From contig QHPA01000092.1 of NCBI GenBank assembly GCA_003218935.1, forward strand, positions 1-7,786: a DNA stretch of 7,786 nucleotides, written 5' to 3'. This document shows, one piece after another, positions 1 to 6,426 of the stretch. A program made the translations under genes and the position numbers. Position 1 is the stretch's first letter. Each line of letters opens with the position of its first letter. The notes beneath the pieces were generated by a model. That model saw nothing but the letters and a program-made list of their open reading frames with translations, did no database searches and was not told where the DNA came from. This DNA is from Verrucomicrobiota bacterium. Its GTDB lineage: Bacteria > Verrucomicrobiota > Verrucomicrobiia > Limisphaerales > AV2.

Positions 1-159
1 AAGGCAATGGACCACTTTCTTGCCCACGGTCCCCGAGCGCAGGCTGCCACGCCGCCACGGCTGCACGCCGGCGGCTGTTTGCCCGCCGAAGTGATTCGCG
101 CTACCGGCGAGGCTTTGTCACGCCACGGTCTGACGCCGGAAAAAGGCTACCTGGAGTAG
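1..159 (+). CDS. C-terminal fragment of an unrecognised protein (5' end outside window)
   Basis: Frame 1 is open from the first base to a TAG at 157-159, giving 52 residues that end in HGLTPEKGYLE. The stretch is rich in Ala, Arg, Gly and His and has no membrane segment or motif I recognise, so no function is offered. It has no stops, reads like protein, and stops 29 bases before the convergent protease gene ends, which fits a real gene tail. Fifty-two open codons in GC-rich DNA could arise by chance, so confidence is moderate. Confidence 0.5.
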   Translation, partial: KAMDHFLAHGPRAQAATPPRLHAGGCLPAEVIRATGEALSRHGLTPEKGYLE

Positions 160-175
160 CGACGGAATTGTCGCT
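158..175. terminator. Small hairpin between convergent gene ends
   Basis: AGCGAC at 158-163 pairs perfectly with GTCGCT at 170-175 around a six-base loop. It sits between the plus-strand stop at 157-159 and the minus-strand protease stop at 189-191. There is no T-run on either side, so it is at best a weak terminator, and a six-base stem can occur by chance. Confidence 0.25.
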
Positions 176-188
176 TGCGCCACACCGA

Positions 189-1721
189 TCACGGCGAAGA
201 GACGGCGCGATAAAACCGCTGCGCCGAACCCACCGACGTGTCGTCCGTGAAATCGAACGTTCCATTGGCCGAGGTGGTGTTGGTGAAGGTGCGCGACCAA
301 TTCGTCAGGTAAGTCGCGACCTCGATCACGCAAGTCCGGCCCGGATCGGCGGACACGCGCAATTGAAATGGCCCGCCGCCCGCCGATGAAAGCGCTGCCA
401 GGTTGATCGGCGGGCTGAGCGCTTTTCGCAAATTGAGGCGGCCGCCGGTCACGCATTTGCCCGCGAGCGACGGCAAGGGATCAGTGGCGTTCAGCACGCG
501 GGCAATGATTTGTTGATAGCTCTCTGCGGGATATTTGGCCAGCATCAAAGCGAGCGCGCCGGTGACATACGGCGCGGCAAAGGAGCTGCCTGTGTTGGAG
601 AAATAAAAAGTGTCCGTCGCTCCGAAGGTTGAATAAATCTGTTCTCCCGGCGCGGCAAGGTCAACGCTGGTTGCGCCGAAGTTGGAGTTTGTGCCCAGAG
701 CATCGTTGCGCGTCGTGTACGCAACCGAGATCACGTTGTCGAAATCGTAGCTCGCGGGATAGGTGGGAGTGACATCAATGTCCGCGCTGCTGTTGCCCGC
801 GGCGGCGACCACGATGATGCCGGCGTTGCGCACAGTGTAAAACGCGTTGGACAACGCGAGGGAGTTGGTGAACCCCCAGCTTGCGTTGATGATTCTCGCC
901 CCATTGACTCGGGCGTAATCAAGACAAGCGACGGCGGCCGAGACGTCCCCCCTGCCAAAATTATCGAAGCACTTGCAAGCCATGATTTGCACGCCCCACG
1001 CCACGCCCACCACGCCTTTTCCGTTGTTGCCCACCGCCCCGAGAATTCCCGCAATCATGGTCCCGTGGCCGCTGTCGTCGCTCGGATCGTTGCTCCCGGC
1101 GAGGGCGTTGGTTCCGTGGCTGCCGTCGGTCGGATTCACCCACATGTTCGCAGCCAGGTCCTCATGCGTGTACCGCACTCCGGTATCCAGGACGGCGACC
1201 ACAATGTTACTGGCTGAAGTCAGCACATCCCAGGCTTCCGGCGCGTCAATATCGGCGTCCGCCGTGCCGCCCTTTTGTCCGGCGTTATTCAATCCCCAAA
1301 GCGTGCCGTCCAGATATTTGGGGTCATCGGGCGTGGCAAACACGCGCCCCGTGTAATCCGGCTCGGCGAATTCGACCAGGCCGCTCTGCTGATATCTGGC
1401 GATGAGACTTTGCACGGTCTCCCCTTCCGGCACACGCAACACCTGCAAGCCTCCGATTCCTTCAAACGTTTGCAACACCTCGCTCTTCAGCGACGAATGA
1501 AAGGAGGCGAGCACGGCCAGACTGGCTCCCGGTTTCGGTTGGATCAAAATCCGGTCGGCGCGATAGGCCGGCGCCAAAACTTGCGAGGAAAACGAGACCG
1601 CAGTTTGCGCAGCGCCGATTTCTTGGGCGAGCCACAGACAAAACAAAAGCCGGCCTGCGCCGAACAAACCGGCGCGCCGCCCGGCCGGGCACACTTTAGC
1701 GTGAGAACGGAATGGCATCAT
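189..1721 (-). CDS. Secreted subtilisin-family (S8) serine protease with C-terminal FYRV-type module
   Basis: This is an exported endopeptidase of the subtilase family, 510 residues from the chosen start. Residues 1 to about 38 form a signal peptide with a basic start, the hydrophobic stretch LLFCLWLA and a likely cut after GAA. Residues about 50-125 look like an I9-type propeptide that folds and inhibits the enzyme until removed. The catalytic triad is complete: Asp179 in VAVLDTGV, His219 in DSGHGTMIAG and Ser380 in TGSSFAAPYVTG. Asn310 in AAAGNSS would form the oxyanion hole. The serine motif is GSSFAAP rather than the usual GTSMAAP. Residues 437-510 form a beta-rich tail ending QRFYRAVSSP. 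The start at 1721 was chosen over the longer 1784 because it gives an ATGA overlap with the upstream protease gene and places the signal peptide at the N-terminus. No Shine-Dalgarno is visible, which fits translational coupling. The natural substrate is unknown. Confidence 0.93.
   Translation of the reverse strand: MMPFRSHAKVCPAGRRAGLFGAGRLLFCLWLAQEIGAAQTAVSFSSQVLAPAYRADRILIQPKPGASLAVLASFHSSLKSEVLQTFEGIGGLQVLRVPEGETVQSLIARYQQSGLVEFAEPDYTGRVFATPDDPKYLDGTLWGLNNAGQKGGTADADIDAPEAWDVLTSASNIVVAVLDTGVRYTHEDLAANMWVNPTDGSHGTNALAGSNDPSDDSGHGTMIAGILGAVGNNGKGVVGVAWGVQIMACKCFDNFGRGDVSAAVACLDYARVNGARIINASWGFTNSLALSNAFYTVRNAGIIVVAAAGNSSADIDVTPTYPASYDFDNVISVAYTTRNDALGTNSNFGATSVDLAAPGEQIYSTFGATDTFYFSNTGSSFAAPYVTGALALMLAKYPAESYQQIIARVLNATDPLPSLAGKCVTGGRLNLRKALSPPINLAALSSAGGGPFQLRVSADPGRTCVIEVATYLTNWSRTFTNTTSANGTFDFTDDTSVGSAQRFYRAVSSP
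1718..1721 (-). promoter_or_regulatory. ATGA stop/start overlap of the two protease genes
   Basis: On the minus strand the bases ATGATG occur at 1721-1716. The upstream protease gene ends with the TGA at 1720-1718, inside the first ATG of the downstream gene. The four-base overlap and the lack of a separate ribosome binding site suggest that ribosomes finishing the first gene restart on the second. The second ATG, at 1718, is an equally usable start one codon later. Confidence 0.7.
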
Positions 1722-4396
1722 GGCGCCGGCATGGAGCGCACGCGGAAAAACTGTTGGGTCGCGTTGGTGTATGGCGTGAGCCATTCGGTCTCCGGGAACC
1801 GGCCCGGCAGGTTGGTTTGCAGCGTCAACGCGGCGACGTTCGTCCCGGCCAGCACTTCATAATCCATGTTCCCCACGCCGGGCCAGCTCAGACGCGCCAG
1901 TTTTTTGTCCCACGGCGAAAGGTCGAGTTGAAACGCCACGTCGGCCGTGAGCGGGTCCGTGCCCATGACTTGCTCGCGCGCGTTGCTGTATCCGTCGCCG
2001 TCAGGATCATCTTGCGGCCCGTAATCGAGCTTGTTGCCCAGGCGCGCCTTTTCCCAGCCGTCATCGAGGCCGTCGTGGTCGGAGTCGGTGATGGCGACGC
2101 CTTCGATGATCAGGCTGGCCAGTTGAACCGAGCCGGTGGCGTCCCGGAATTCATCGCTGAAGGCCAGCGTCCAGGTCCCGGCGCTGCTCTCCAAGAAGTG
2201 GTGGGTCGAGTAGTAAGTCCAATCCGCCGGGCCGGCGTTGGTGTCGCTGTTGTAGCGTTGGAGAACGCTGCGAGTGCCTTGCGGCGAAACCAGCGTGATA
2301 CGCAGATCGCCGCGCGCGGGATGGTCCGTTTGCACGCGCACGGCCACGTGCTCGCAGACCAGCGTGTTGGTCACGGTGAAAAGGTAGTTCGTCGTTTCAA
2401 GATGAATTTGCGCCAGCGCGTCGCTGTTCGTTGCAAACAGATTTTTCAGCGCCACGCCGTCGCTGTTGCCGATGAACACCGCCGGGATGGGCGTGAAGTC
2501 CGTCCCGCCCATGGGAATGAGTTGATCGCCGCCCGGCGCGCCGCTGCCGCTCGTGTTGGTGGCAAAATTATAAACCACCGCGAAGGCGGCCCCGGCTTGC
2601 GCGGCGAAATTGATCTTGTCAGCAAAATTATTTGTGCCGCGCTCGATCAACGCGGCCTTGTTGGTCAGGTTGGCGGTGATCGGGTTGGTGGCCAGCCCCA
2701 CGTCAACCAGCGGCAACATGGCCGTGGGTGTGTCCGCGTGCGGGCCGGTCCCCGGCAGCGTGCGGATGGAGGCCAGGTTGCTCGGCACGCCGTTGCCAGT
2801 GATCAGCAGCCGCAGACCGTCGTCGGGAATCGCAGCAGTGTTTGTCGCCGCCAGCGTGACGCTGGTGGCTGGCGGACGATTCGACCAACCCCGCGCCAGT
2901 GAGATCGCCTGACCCGCGTCCGGCACGCCGAAGCCCACGTTGTGGCTGACGCGGAAGCCGGCGCCGTTGGTGACCACATCAGGATCGGCCAGATCAAAAT
3001 GCCGCGACGCCAGAATCAGGATTTGTTGTGCGTCGCGAGCAGTCAGGTTCGGATTCGCGGACAACATCAGCGCCACGACACCGGACACCAGCGGCGCGGA
3101 AGCTGACGTGCCGCTGAAAGCTAAATTGTTAAACACGTAGTCCGACAAGTCCTCGTTCGGCGGCAGAAACAGAACCCGATTCGCTCCGTTCGTCCCCAGC
3201 AAGTCGGTAGTAAACAGCCCGAAACCCTTTTCGCCGCCGGGCGCGGCCACCAGCACGCACGCGCCCGGCTCACTATAGCTGGCCGCACGGCCGTCCACTC
3301 GCACCGCCCCGACCGCGATGATGCGCGAATCGGACAAATAACCGTCATCGTCCGCGTTGTCGCCGCGCGTCCGAAAATTCCCGCCGGCGCGCACCATGAT
3401 CACGCCGCGCCCGCCACGCCCGAACGTGACGGCATTGGAAATGCCGATTTGCTCCAGCAACGTCGGCGCTTCCTGAACTTCTCGGCTGTGCCCCCAACTG
3501 TGGTTTTGCACGCTCACCACGTTCGAGGCGAACTGATACATGTCCATCAACTGCTCGTCGCTGACGAGCGTCTGGTTGGTGTTGAAGATCACCCAACTGG
3601 CCAGTTGCGCCTCCGGCGCCGCGCCGATCATGCCGCGCCCGTTGCCGCCCTCCGCCGCGATCAGGCCGGCCACTTCCGTCCCGTGCGCCCAATTGACGTC
3701 ACCTCCGAACGGCCGGCTACCGGCGCTGGAATCGCTGAAGTTGTGGTTCAGCGCCTCCGCCATGCGCGGCGCCAGGTCCGGATGAGCCGATTCGACGCCG
3801 ACGTCGGCGACGGCCACCACAACGCCTTCGCCACGCGTGTAGGGCCAGGCCGCGCGCGCGTTCAAGTCCGGGCCGGCGGCGGCGCCGTTGGCGTTACGCT
3901 GTTCCAAATACCATTGTTCAGTGAAATACTGATCGTCGGGCTGCGGCGCATACGGGCCGTGCAACGCCGCCGCCTGGCGCACGACCGGATAACTGGCCAA
4001 GACTTCCGGGTCCGCGGCAAGGCGCTGTGCCTCGCGCGCGGCGGCGGGCGCGTCCGGCGCCTGAAAAATGAACACGTTGCCGGCGACCACGCGCGACAGG
4101 GTCAGCGGGCTTCCGGCCAGCAGACGCGGCAGGCTGTTGGTGGACTGAACGTGGAGCACCACGCGGCTGCCGAATTCCACGAAGTTGGTCGACCCGTTTT
4201 GCGGCCAGCCTTTCAGCCACTCGACCTTTGCGTCTGCGCTCTGCCGTGCCACGGCGCTCTCCTCGAGGTGATACACGGCCGGTTGCGGAAAGCGAAAATA
4301 AAAATGACCGGAGCTGAGGGAAGTTTGGGCCCAAATTGTCGCCGCGATGATGTTCAGCCCGGCGGCGCCGACGCAAAACAACAATGGACGTTTCAT
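1718..4396 (-). CDS. Secreted kexin-like S8 protease with P domain, PA-like domain and Ca-binding repeats
   Basis: This is a large exported subtilase, 892 residues from the ATG at 4396. Residues 1-23 are a clear signal peptide (MKRPLLFC... ending IWA). A propeptide region follows to about residue 150. The catalytic domain holds Asp198 (VVAVADVGVE), His238 (NWAHGTEVAGL), oxyanion Asn340 (RAGGNF) and Ser431 (FSGTSASAPLVSG), so the triad is intact. A PA-like domain, which in this class often shapes substrate access, lies near 576-656 (from NKAALIERG to IPAVFIGN). A P (Homo B) domain, typical of kexin/furin-type proteases, lies near 674-768 with HPARGDLRITLVSPQGTRS. Two Asp-rich calcium-type loops follow, DSDHDGLDDGWE at about 771 and DDPDGDGYSNARE at about 796. 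Residues 822-892 form a tail ending QQFFRVRSMPAP. A GTG start at 4432 would place 12 unlikely residues before the signal peptide. It is the first gene of a two-protease unit. Confidence 0.93.
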   Translation of the reverse strand: MKRPLLFCVGAAGLNIIAATIWAQTSLSSGHFYFRFPQPAVYHLEESAVARQSADAKVEWLKGWPQNGSTNFVEFGSRVVLHVQSTNSLPRLLAGSPLTLSRVVAGNVFIFQAPDAPAAAREAQRLAADPEVLASYPVVRQAAALHGPYAPQPDDQYFTEQWYLEQRNANGAAAGPDLNARAAWPYTRGEGVVVAVADVGVESAHPDLAPRMAEALNHNFSDSSAGSRPFGGDVNWAHGTEVAGLIAAEGGNGRGMIGAAPEAQLASWVIFNTNQTLVSDEQLMDMYQFASNVVSVQNHSWGHSREVQEAPTLLEQIGISNAVTFGRGGRGVIMVRAGGNFRTRGDNADDDGYLSDSRIIAVGAVRVDGRAASYSEPGACVLVAAPGGEKGFGLFTTDLLGTNGANRVLFLPPNEDLSDYVFNNLAFSGTSASAPLVSGVVALMLSANPNLTARDAQQILILASRHFDLADPDVVTNGAGFRVSHNVGFGVPDAGQAISLARGWSNRPPATSVTLAATNTAAIPDDGLRLLITGNGVPSNLASIRTLPGTGPHADTPTAMLPLVDVGLATNPITANLTNKAALIERGTNNFADKINFAAQAGAAFAVVYNFATNTSGSGAPGGDQLIPMGGTDFTPIPAVFIGNSDGVALKNLFATNSDALAQIHLETTNYLFTVTNTLVCEHVAVRVQTDHPARGDLRITLVSPQGTRSVLQRYNSDTNAGPADWTYYSTHHFLESSAGTWTLAFSDEFRDATGSVQLASLIIEGVAITDSDHDGLDDGWEKARLGNKLDYGPQDDPDGDGYSNAREQVMGTDPLTADVAFQLDLSPWDKKLARLSWPGVGNMDYEVLAGTNVAALTLQTNLPGRFPETEWLTPYTNATQQFFRVRSMPAP

Positions 4397-4777
4397 GGTA
4401 AAAAACAATTGTTGACCCGCTTTTGACAGCACGCTTCATTCCGAAACTTGCGATCACGCGAATTCTTTTTAACTGCGCACCGGACCAGGTCAAGCCAAGA
4501 AGGGAGACCTGGTCGGTTACGGAGCGGCGAGAGACGTCATCGCATCTTTCGGAGCCGGCGTAGGCGGAGTTGGTTCACGGCGGGTGTAGATTGTGGTCAC
4601 AGTGTGTCCGTTTGCGAGACAGGCGGGAAATCGGACGCTCGATCCGCTCCGCCGGACAGGGCCGTCGACAAAGGCTTTCTCAAACCAGGACCGGGATCAG
4701 CGCAGGCTGGAATCGCTCTTGCTCAGGCAGAGGCGATGCCGAAGCACAATTCTAAACACAAAAATCGAAGACCAAGA
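4397..4777. other. Divergent intergenic region between protease unit and AbiEi-like gene
   Basis: This stretch of about 380 bases should carry the promoters for both divergent transcription units. It holds one notable element, the inverted repeat at 4479-4517. The last 40 bases before 4778 are clearly more AT-rich than the surroundings, as often seen just before a start codon. The plus frame is open back to 4448, but its translation there is Arg/Ser/Gly-rich with no recognisable features, so I treat it as non-coding. On the minus strand, TTGACC at 4493-4488 and TTAAAA at 4472-4467 are only a weak promoter-like pair with 15 bases between them. Confidence 0.6.
4479..4517. repeat. Inverted repeat of two GACCnGGTC boxes, candidate operator
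   Basis: GACCAGGTC at 4483-4491 and GACCTGGTC at 4506-4514 are exact reverse complements separated by 14 bases. The match extends outward (ACCG at 4479-4482 and CGGT at 4514-4517) if one extra G is bulged. Each box is itself a near-palindrome, and the box centres are 23 bases apart, about two helical turns. The element lies upstream of both the AbiEi-like gene and the protease unit. Known AbiEi antitoxins repress their own operons by binding inverted repeats in the promoter. Binding here is inference; an RNA hairpin in a leader is the alternative. Confidence 0.5.
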
Positions 4778-5905
4778 ATGAAGACTAAAAAAGCGCAGCC
4801 AAAAGACGTGGCCACCGACGAAGCCATCGAGCAAATCCTCTGCGAATGCTTGACCGAAATCCCATTCGTCGAGGTGGATAAAGTAGAGCAGCGGGTCATC
4901 GCGGACCCGGCTCGGCCGGAAATCGTGGCGCGCATCCGAGTGCGCGGACAAGAGACCGCGATCCTGGCTGTGGTCAAGGAAAACGGACAACCCAGGCTGG
5001 TACGCGAGGCGATCACAAAACTCCACGAATATCAACAGACCTACGCCGACGCGTACGGACTCGTCGTCGCCCCGTTCCTCACTCCCATGTCCACCAGGAT
5101 TTGCCGGCAGGAAGGCGTCGGCTACCTGGACCTCTCCGGCAACTGCCGGTTGAACTTTGATTTCGTCTTCATCAGCAAAACGGGCCGGATCGTTCCCACG
5201 TCGAAGAAAAAGAATTTTTGCTCGTGGTACTCTCCGCGCGTAGAGCGCGTGTTGCGCGTGCTGTTCCTCCAGCCGCAACACTTGTGGACAACCTGGGACC
5301 TGGCGATGGAGGCGTTCGTCACGCCCGGCCAGGCCCTCGGCGTCAAAAATCAGTTGAGCAAACACCAATGGCTCGAGGAGTTCAAGGAGGGCTTCCGTCT
5401 CAGTCGGCCGGACTTGCTGCTGGATGACTGGTCCGAAAACTATCTGCCCGGTCGCAGCGTCGAGCGGGTGTTCTCCTCGTCCAAGAGCGTCGTCGAGATC
5501 GAAACCATGCTGGCGTCCGTCTGTCAGGAACAGGTCATTCCCTACGCGCTGATGGGCTTCTCGGCGGCGATGCGCTTCGACCCGCTCCTCCAATACAATC
5601 GCGTCTCTGCCTACGCGGCGTCGGACCTCAGCAAAATCATCTCCGCCCTGGACCTGACCGAAACGAAAGGAAAGGGCAACGTGAGTCTCTGGGTTCCGTA
5701 TGACGAAGGGGTGTTGCGCGGGGCGGAGCTTTTCGAGCACGTCAAGGTGACTTCTCCCATCCAGACCTTCCTGGACCTGATCAGCCTGGAGGGACGAGGG
5801 GAAAAAGCGGCCAATAATATCTGGGAGAACTTCATCAAGCCCAAGTGGACGCCTCAACCGGCAGCAGCGCCGGCGGCGGTGACGGCGGTGGCGGCGGCGG
5901 CGTGA
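4778..5905 (+). CDS. AbiEi-like winged-helix protein (type IV toxin-antitoxin antitoxin family)
   Basis: The 375-residue protein resembles standalone AbiEi-type antitoxin/regulator proteins. The N-terminal part (about 30-130) looks like a restriction-endonuclease-like fold, with ETAILAVVKENGQPR, YGLVVAPFLTP and the hallmark GVGYLDLSGNCRLNFD at about 114-129. I do not see a clear PD-(D/E)xK catalytic set. Residues about 150-200 look like a winged helix, followed by RPDLLLDDW at about 210. The C-terminal part carries YALMGFSAAMRF at about 256 and SLEGRGEKAA at about 336, both in keeping with this family. In type IV systems AbiEi counters the nucleotidyltransferase toxin AbiEii and represses the operon, but no such partner is next to this gene. 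The start at 4778 follows an AT-rich stretch with GAAG seven bases upstream; ATG 4736 would add 14 basic residues and is also possible. The last 17 residues are an odd Ala/Pro-rich tail encoded by a GC-rich triplet tract. Family assignment is from memory of motifs. Confidence 0.7.
   Translation: MKTKKAQPKDVATDEAIEQILCECLTEIPFVEVDKVEQRVIADPARPEIVARIRVRGQETAILAVVKENGQPRLVREAITKLHEYQQTYADAYGLVVAPFLTPMSTRICRQEGVGYLDLSGNCRLNFDFVFISKTGRIVPTSKKKNFCSWYSPRVERVLRVLFLQPQHLWTTWDLAMEAFVTPGQALGVKNQLSKHQWLEEFKEGFRLSRPDLLLDDWSENYLPGRSVERVFSSSKSVVEIETMLASVCQEQVIPYALMGFSAAMRFDPLLQYNRVSAYAASDLSKIISALDLTETKGKGNVSLWVPYDEGVLRGAELFEHVKVTSPIQTFLDLISLEGRGEKAANNIWENFIKPKWTPQPAAAPAAVTAVAAAA
5860..5904 (+). repeat. GC-rich triplet tract encoding an Ala-rich C-terminus
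   Basis: The final codons of the AbiEi-like gene are a degenerate GCN/GGC triplet run, including five consecutive GGC-type units near 5889-5902. They encode the tail PAAAPAAVTAVAAAA. An alternating CG run follows directly after the stop (ACGCGCGCGCACG, about 5905-5917). Such tracts can gain or lose triplets by slippage and can also be assembly errors. Confidence 0.6.
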
Positions 5906-5919
5906 CGCGCGCGCACGTT

Positions 5920-5966
5920 AAAGACCGAATCTGCGCGTCGATCTCGAAGGCGCAGATTCAGTCTTT
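5920..5966. terminator. Bidirectional hairpin terminator between convergent genes
   Basis: The 17-base arm at 5920-5936 (AAAGACCGAATCTGCGC) pairs with 5950-5966 at 16 of 17 positions around a 13-base loop; the one mismatch is 5926/5960. The stem is flanked by AAA on the left and TTT on the right, so in either direction a GC-rich stem runs into a short U-run. It lies 14 bases after the stop of the AbiEi-like gene. It also contains the TGA stop (5960-5958) of the convergent minus-strand gene, so it can serve both transcripts. Confidence 0.75.
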
Positions 5967-6335
5967 GCTCCAGTCCCAAAACAAGCGAGCTTGAATTCGC
6001 GGATCGGGAGCAACCCTTTGGCGTGTGAAATTTGCATTCAAAATGGGTGATTCTGCCCTGACCCGGTAAAACCGCGCCGGCGCATTCGCCAGGGGCAACG
6101 CCCAGTGATTGGTCTTGAGCGGCCAAGCCGCGCCGGGGAGCGCCAACCAGTTCGTGCTGGCCAAAGACTCTTTGCCTTCCAACGTATAAACGTAGTCATT
6201 GTGCAGTACCCTCCCCAGCGGCTCAGCCACCAGAAAATAGATGGTTTCGGCTGAGACAATCCGAGGCAACACGGTCGCAAAGATTAACGCGAAGCTCAGA
6301 GTTTTAAGCGCTGTTGGCATGCGACGAAGATGCAT
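5958..6335 (-). CDS. Small exported protein consisting mainly of a FYRV-type module
   Basis: The 125-residue product begins with a convincing signal peptide: a basic N-terminus with two Arg, the hydrophobic stretch TLSFALIFATVL and a likely cut after IVSA at residue 29. The mature part of about 96 residues contains YVYTLEG, STNWLALPG and ARFYRVRAE (FYRVR at 89-93). These match the spacing and style of the C-terminal modules on the two proteases in this window (for example TNWSRTF ... RFYRA). It then has an extra tail of about 30 residues ending in FWDWSKD. It has no catalytic motif, so a structural, binding or surface role is more likely than an enzyme. A second in-frame ATG at 6320 would still leave a good signal peptide. 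Its stop codon lies inside the shared terminator hairpin. No operon partner is visible upstream. Confidence 0.75.
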   Translation of the reverse strand: MHLRRMPTALKTLSFALIFATVLPRIVSAETIYFLVAEPLGRVLHNDYVYTLEGKESLASTNWLALPGAAWPLKTNHWALPLANAPARFYRVRAESPILNANFTRQRVAPDPRIQARLFWDWSKD

Positions 6336-6360
6336 CCGGATTGACGATTTTTCAATCTGT

Positions 6361-6401
6361 CGGCCCGCCTTTCAAAGGCGGGCCGGCTTTAGTTTTAATT
6401 T
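6361..6401 (+). terminator. Perfect GC-rich hairpin followed by T-rich sequence
   Basis: GGCCCGCCTTT at 6362-6372 is the exact reverse complement of AAAGGCGGGCC at 6374-6384, with an outer C-G pair at 6361/6385. In practice this gives a stem of at least eight GC-rich pairs with a loop of about seven bases. Downstream on the plus strand comes GGCTTTAGTTTTAATTT, so it looks like an intrinsic terminator read left to right. The minus-strand side has no comparable U-run. No plus-strand gene is recognised just upstream, so its partner transcript is unclear. Confidence 0.55.
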
Positions 6402-6426
6402 CAGGTTTCTGATCGAGCTGGAATGC

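Noticed and set aside
1712..2902. Plus-strand open frame of 396 codons opposite the large protease gene
   Set aside because: Its translation is Arg/Val/Gly-rich without recognisable motifs, and the opposite strand encodes a clear multidomain protease. Long antisense frames are expected at this GC content.
3449..4426. Plus-strand open frame of 325 codons opposite the large protease N-terminal half
   Set aside because: It is an antisense shadow of the catalytic domain, with an Arg/His-rich translation and no family resemblance.
4467..4493. TTGACC ... TTAAAA as the promoter of the protease unit
   Set aside because: The spacing is only 15 bases and the -10 match is poor, so it is mentioned in the intergenic entry but not called as a separate promoter.
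4448..4735. N-terminal extension of the AbiEi-like frame back to 4448
   Set aside because: The extra residues are Arg/Ser/Gly-rich, lack structure-like patterning and would place the inverted repeat inside coding sequence. Starts at 4736 or 4778 are more credible.
4697..5857. Minus-strand open frame of 386 codons opposite the AbiEi-like gene
   Set aside because: The plus strand shows coherent family motifs across its length; the minus translation shows none.
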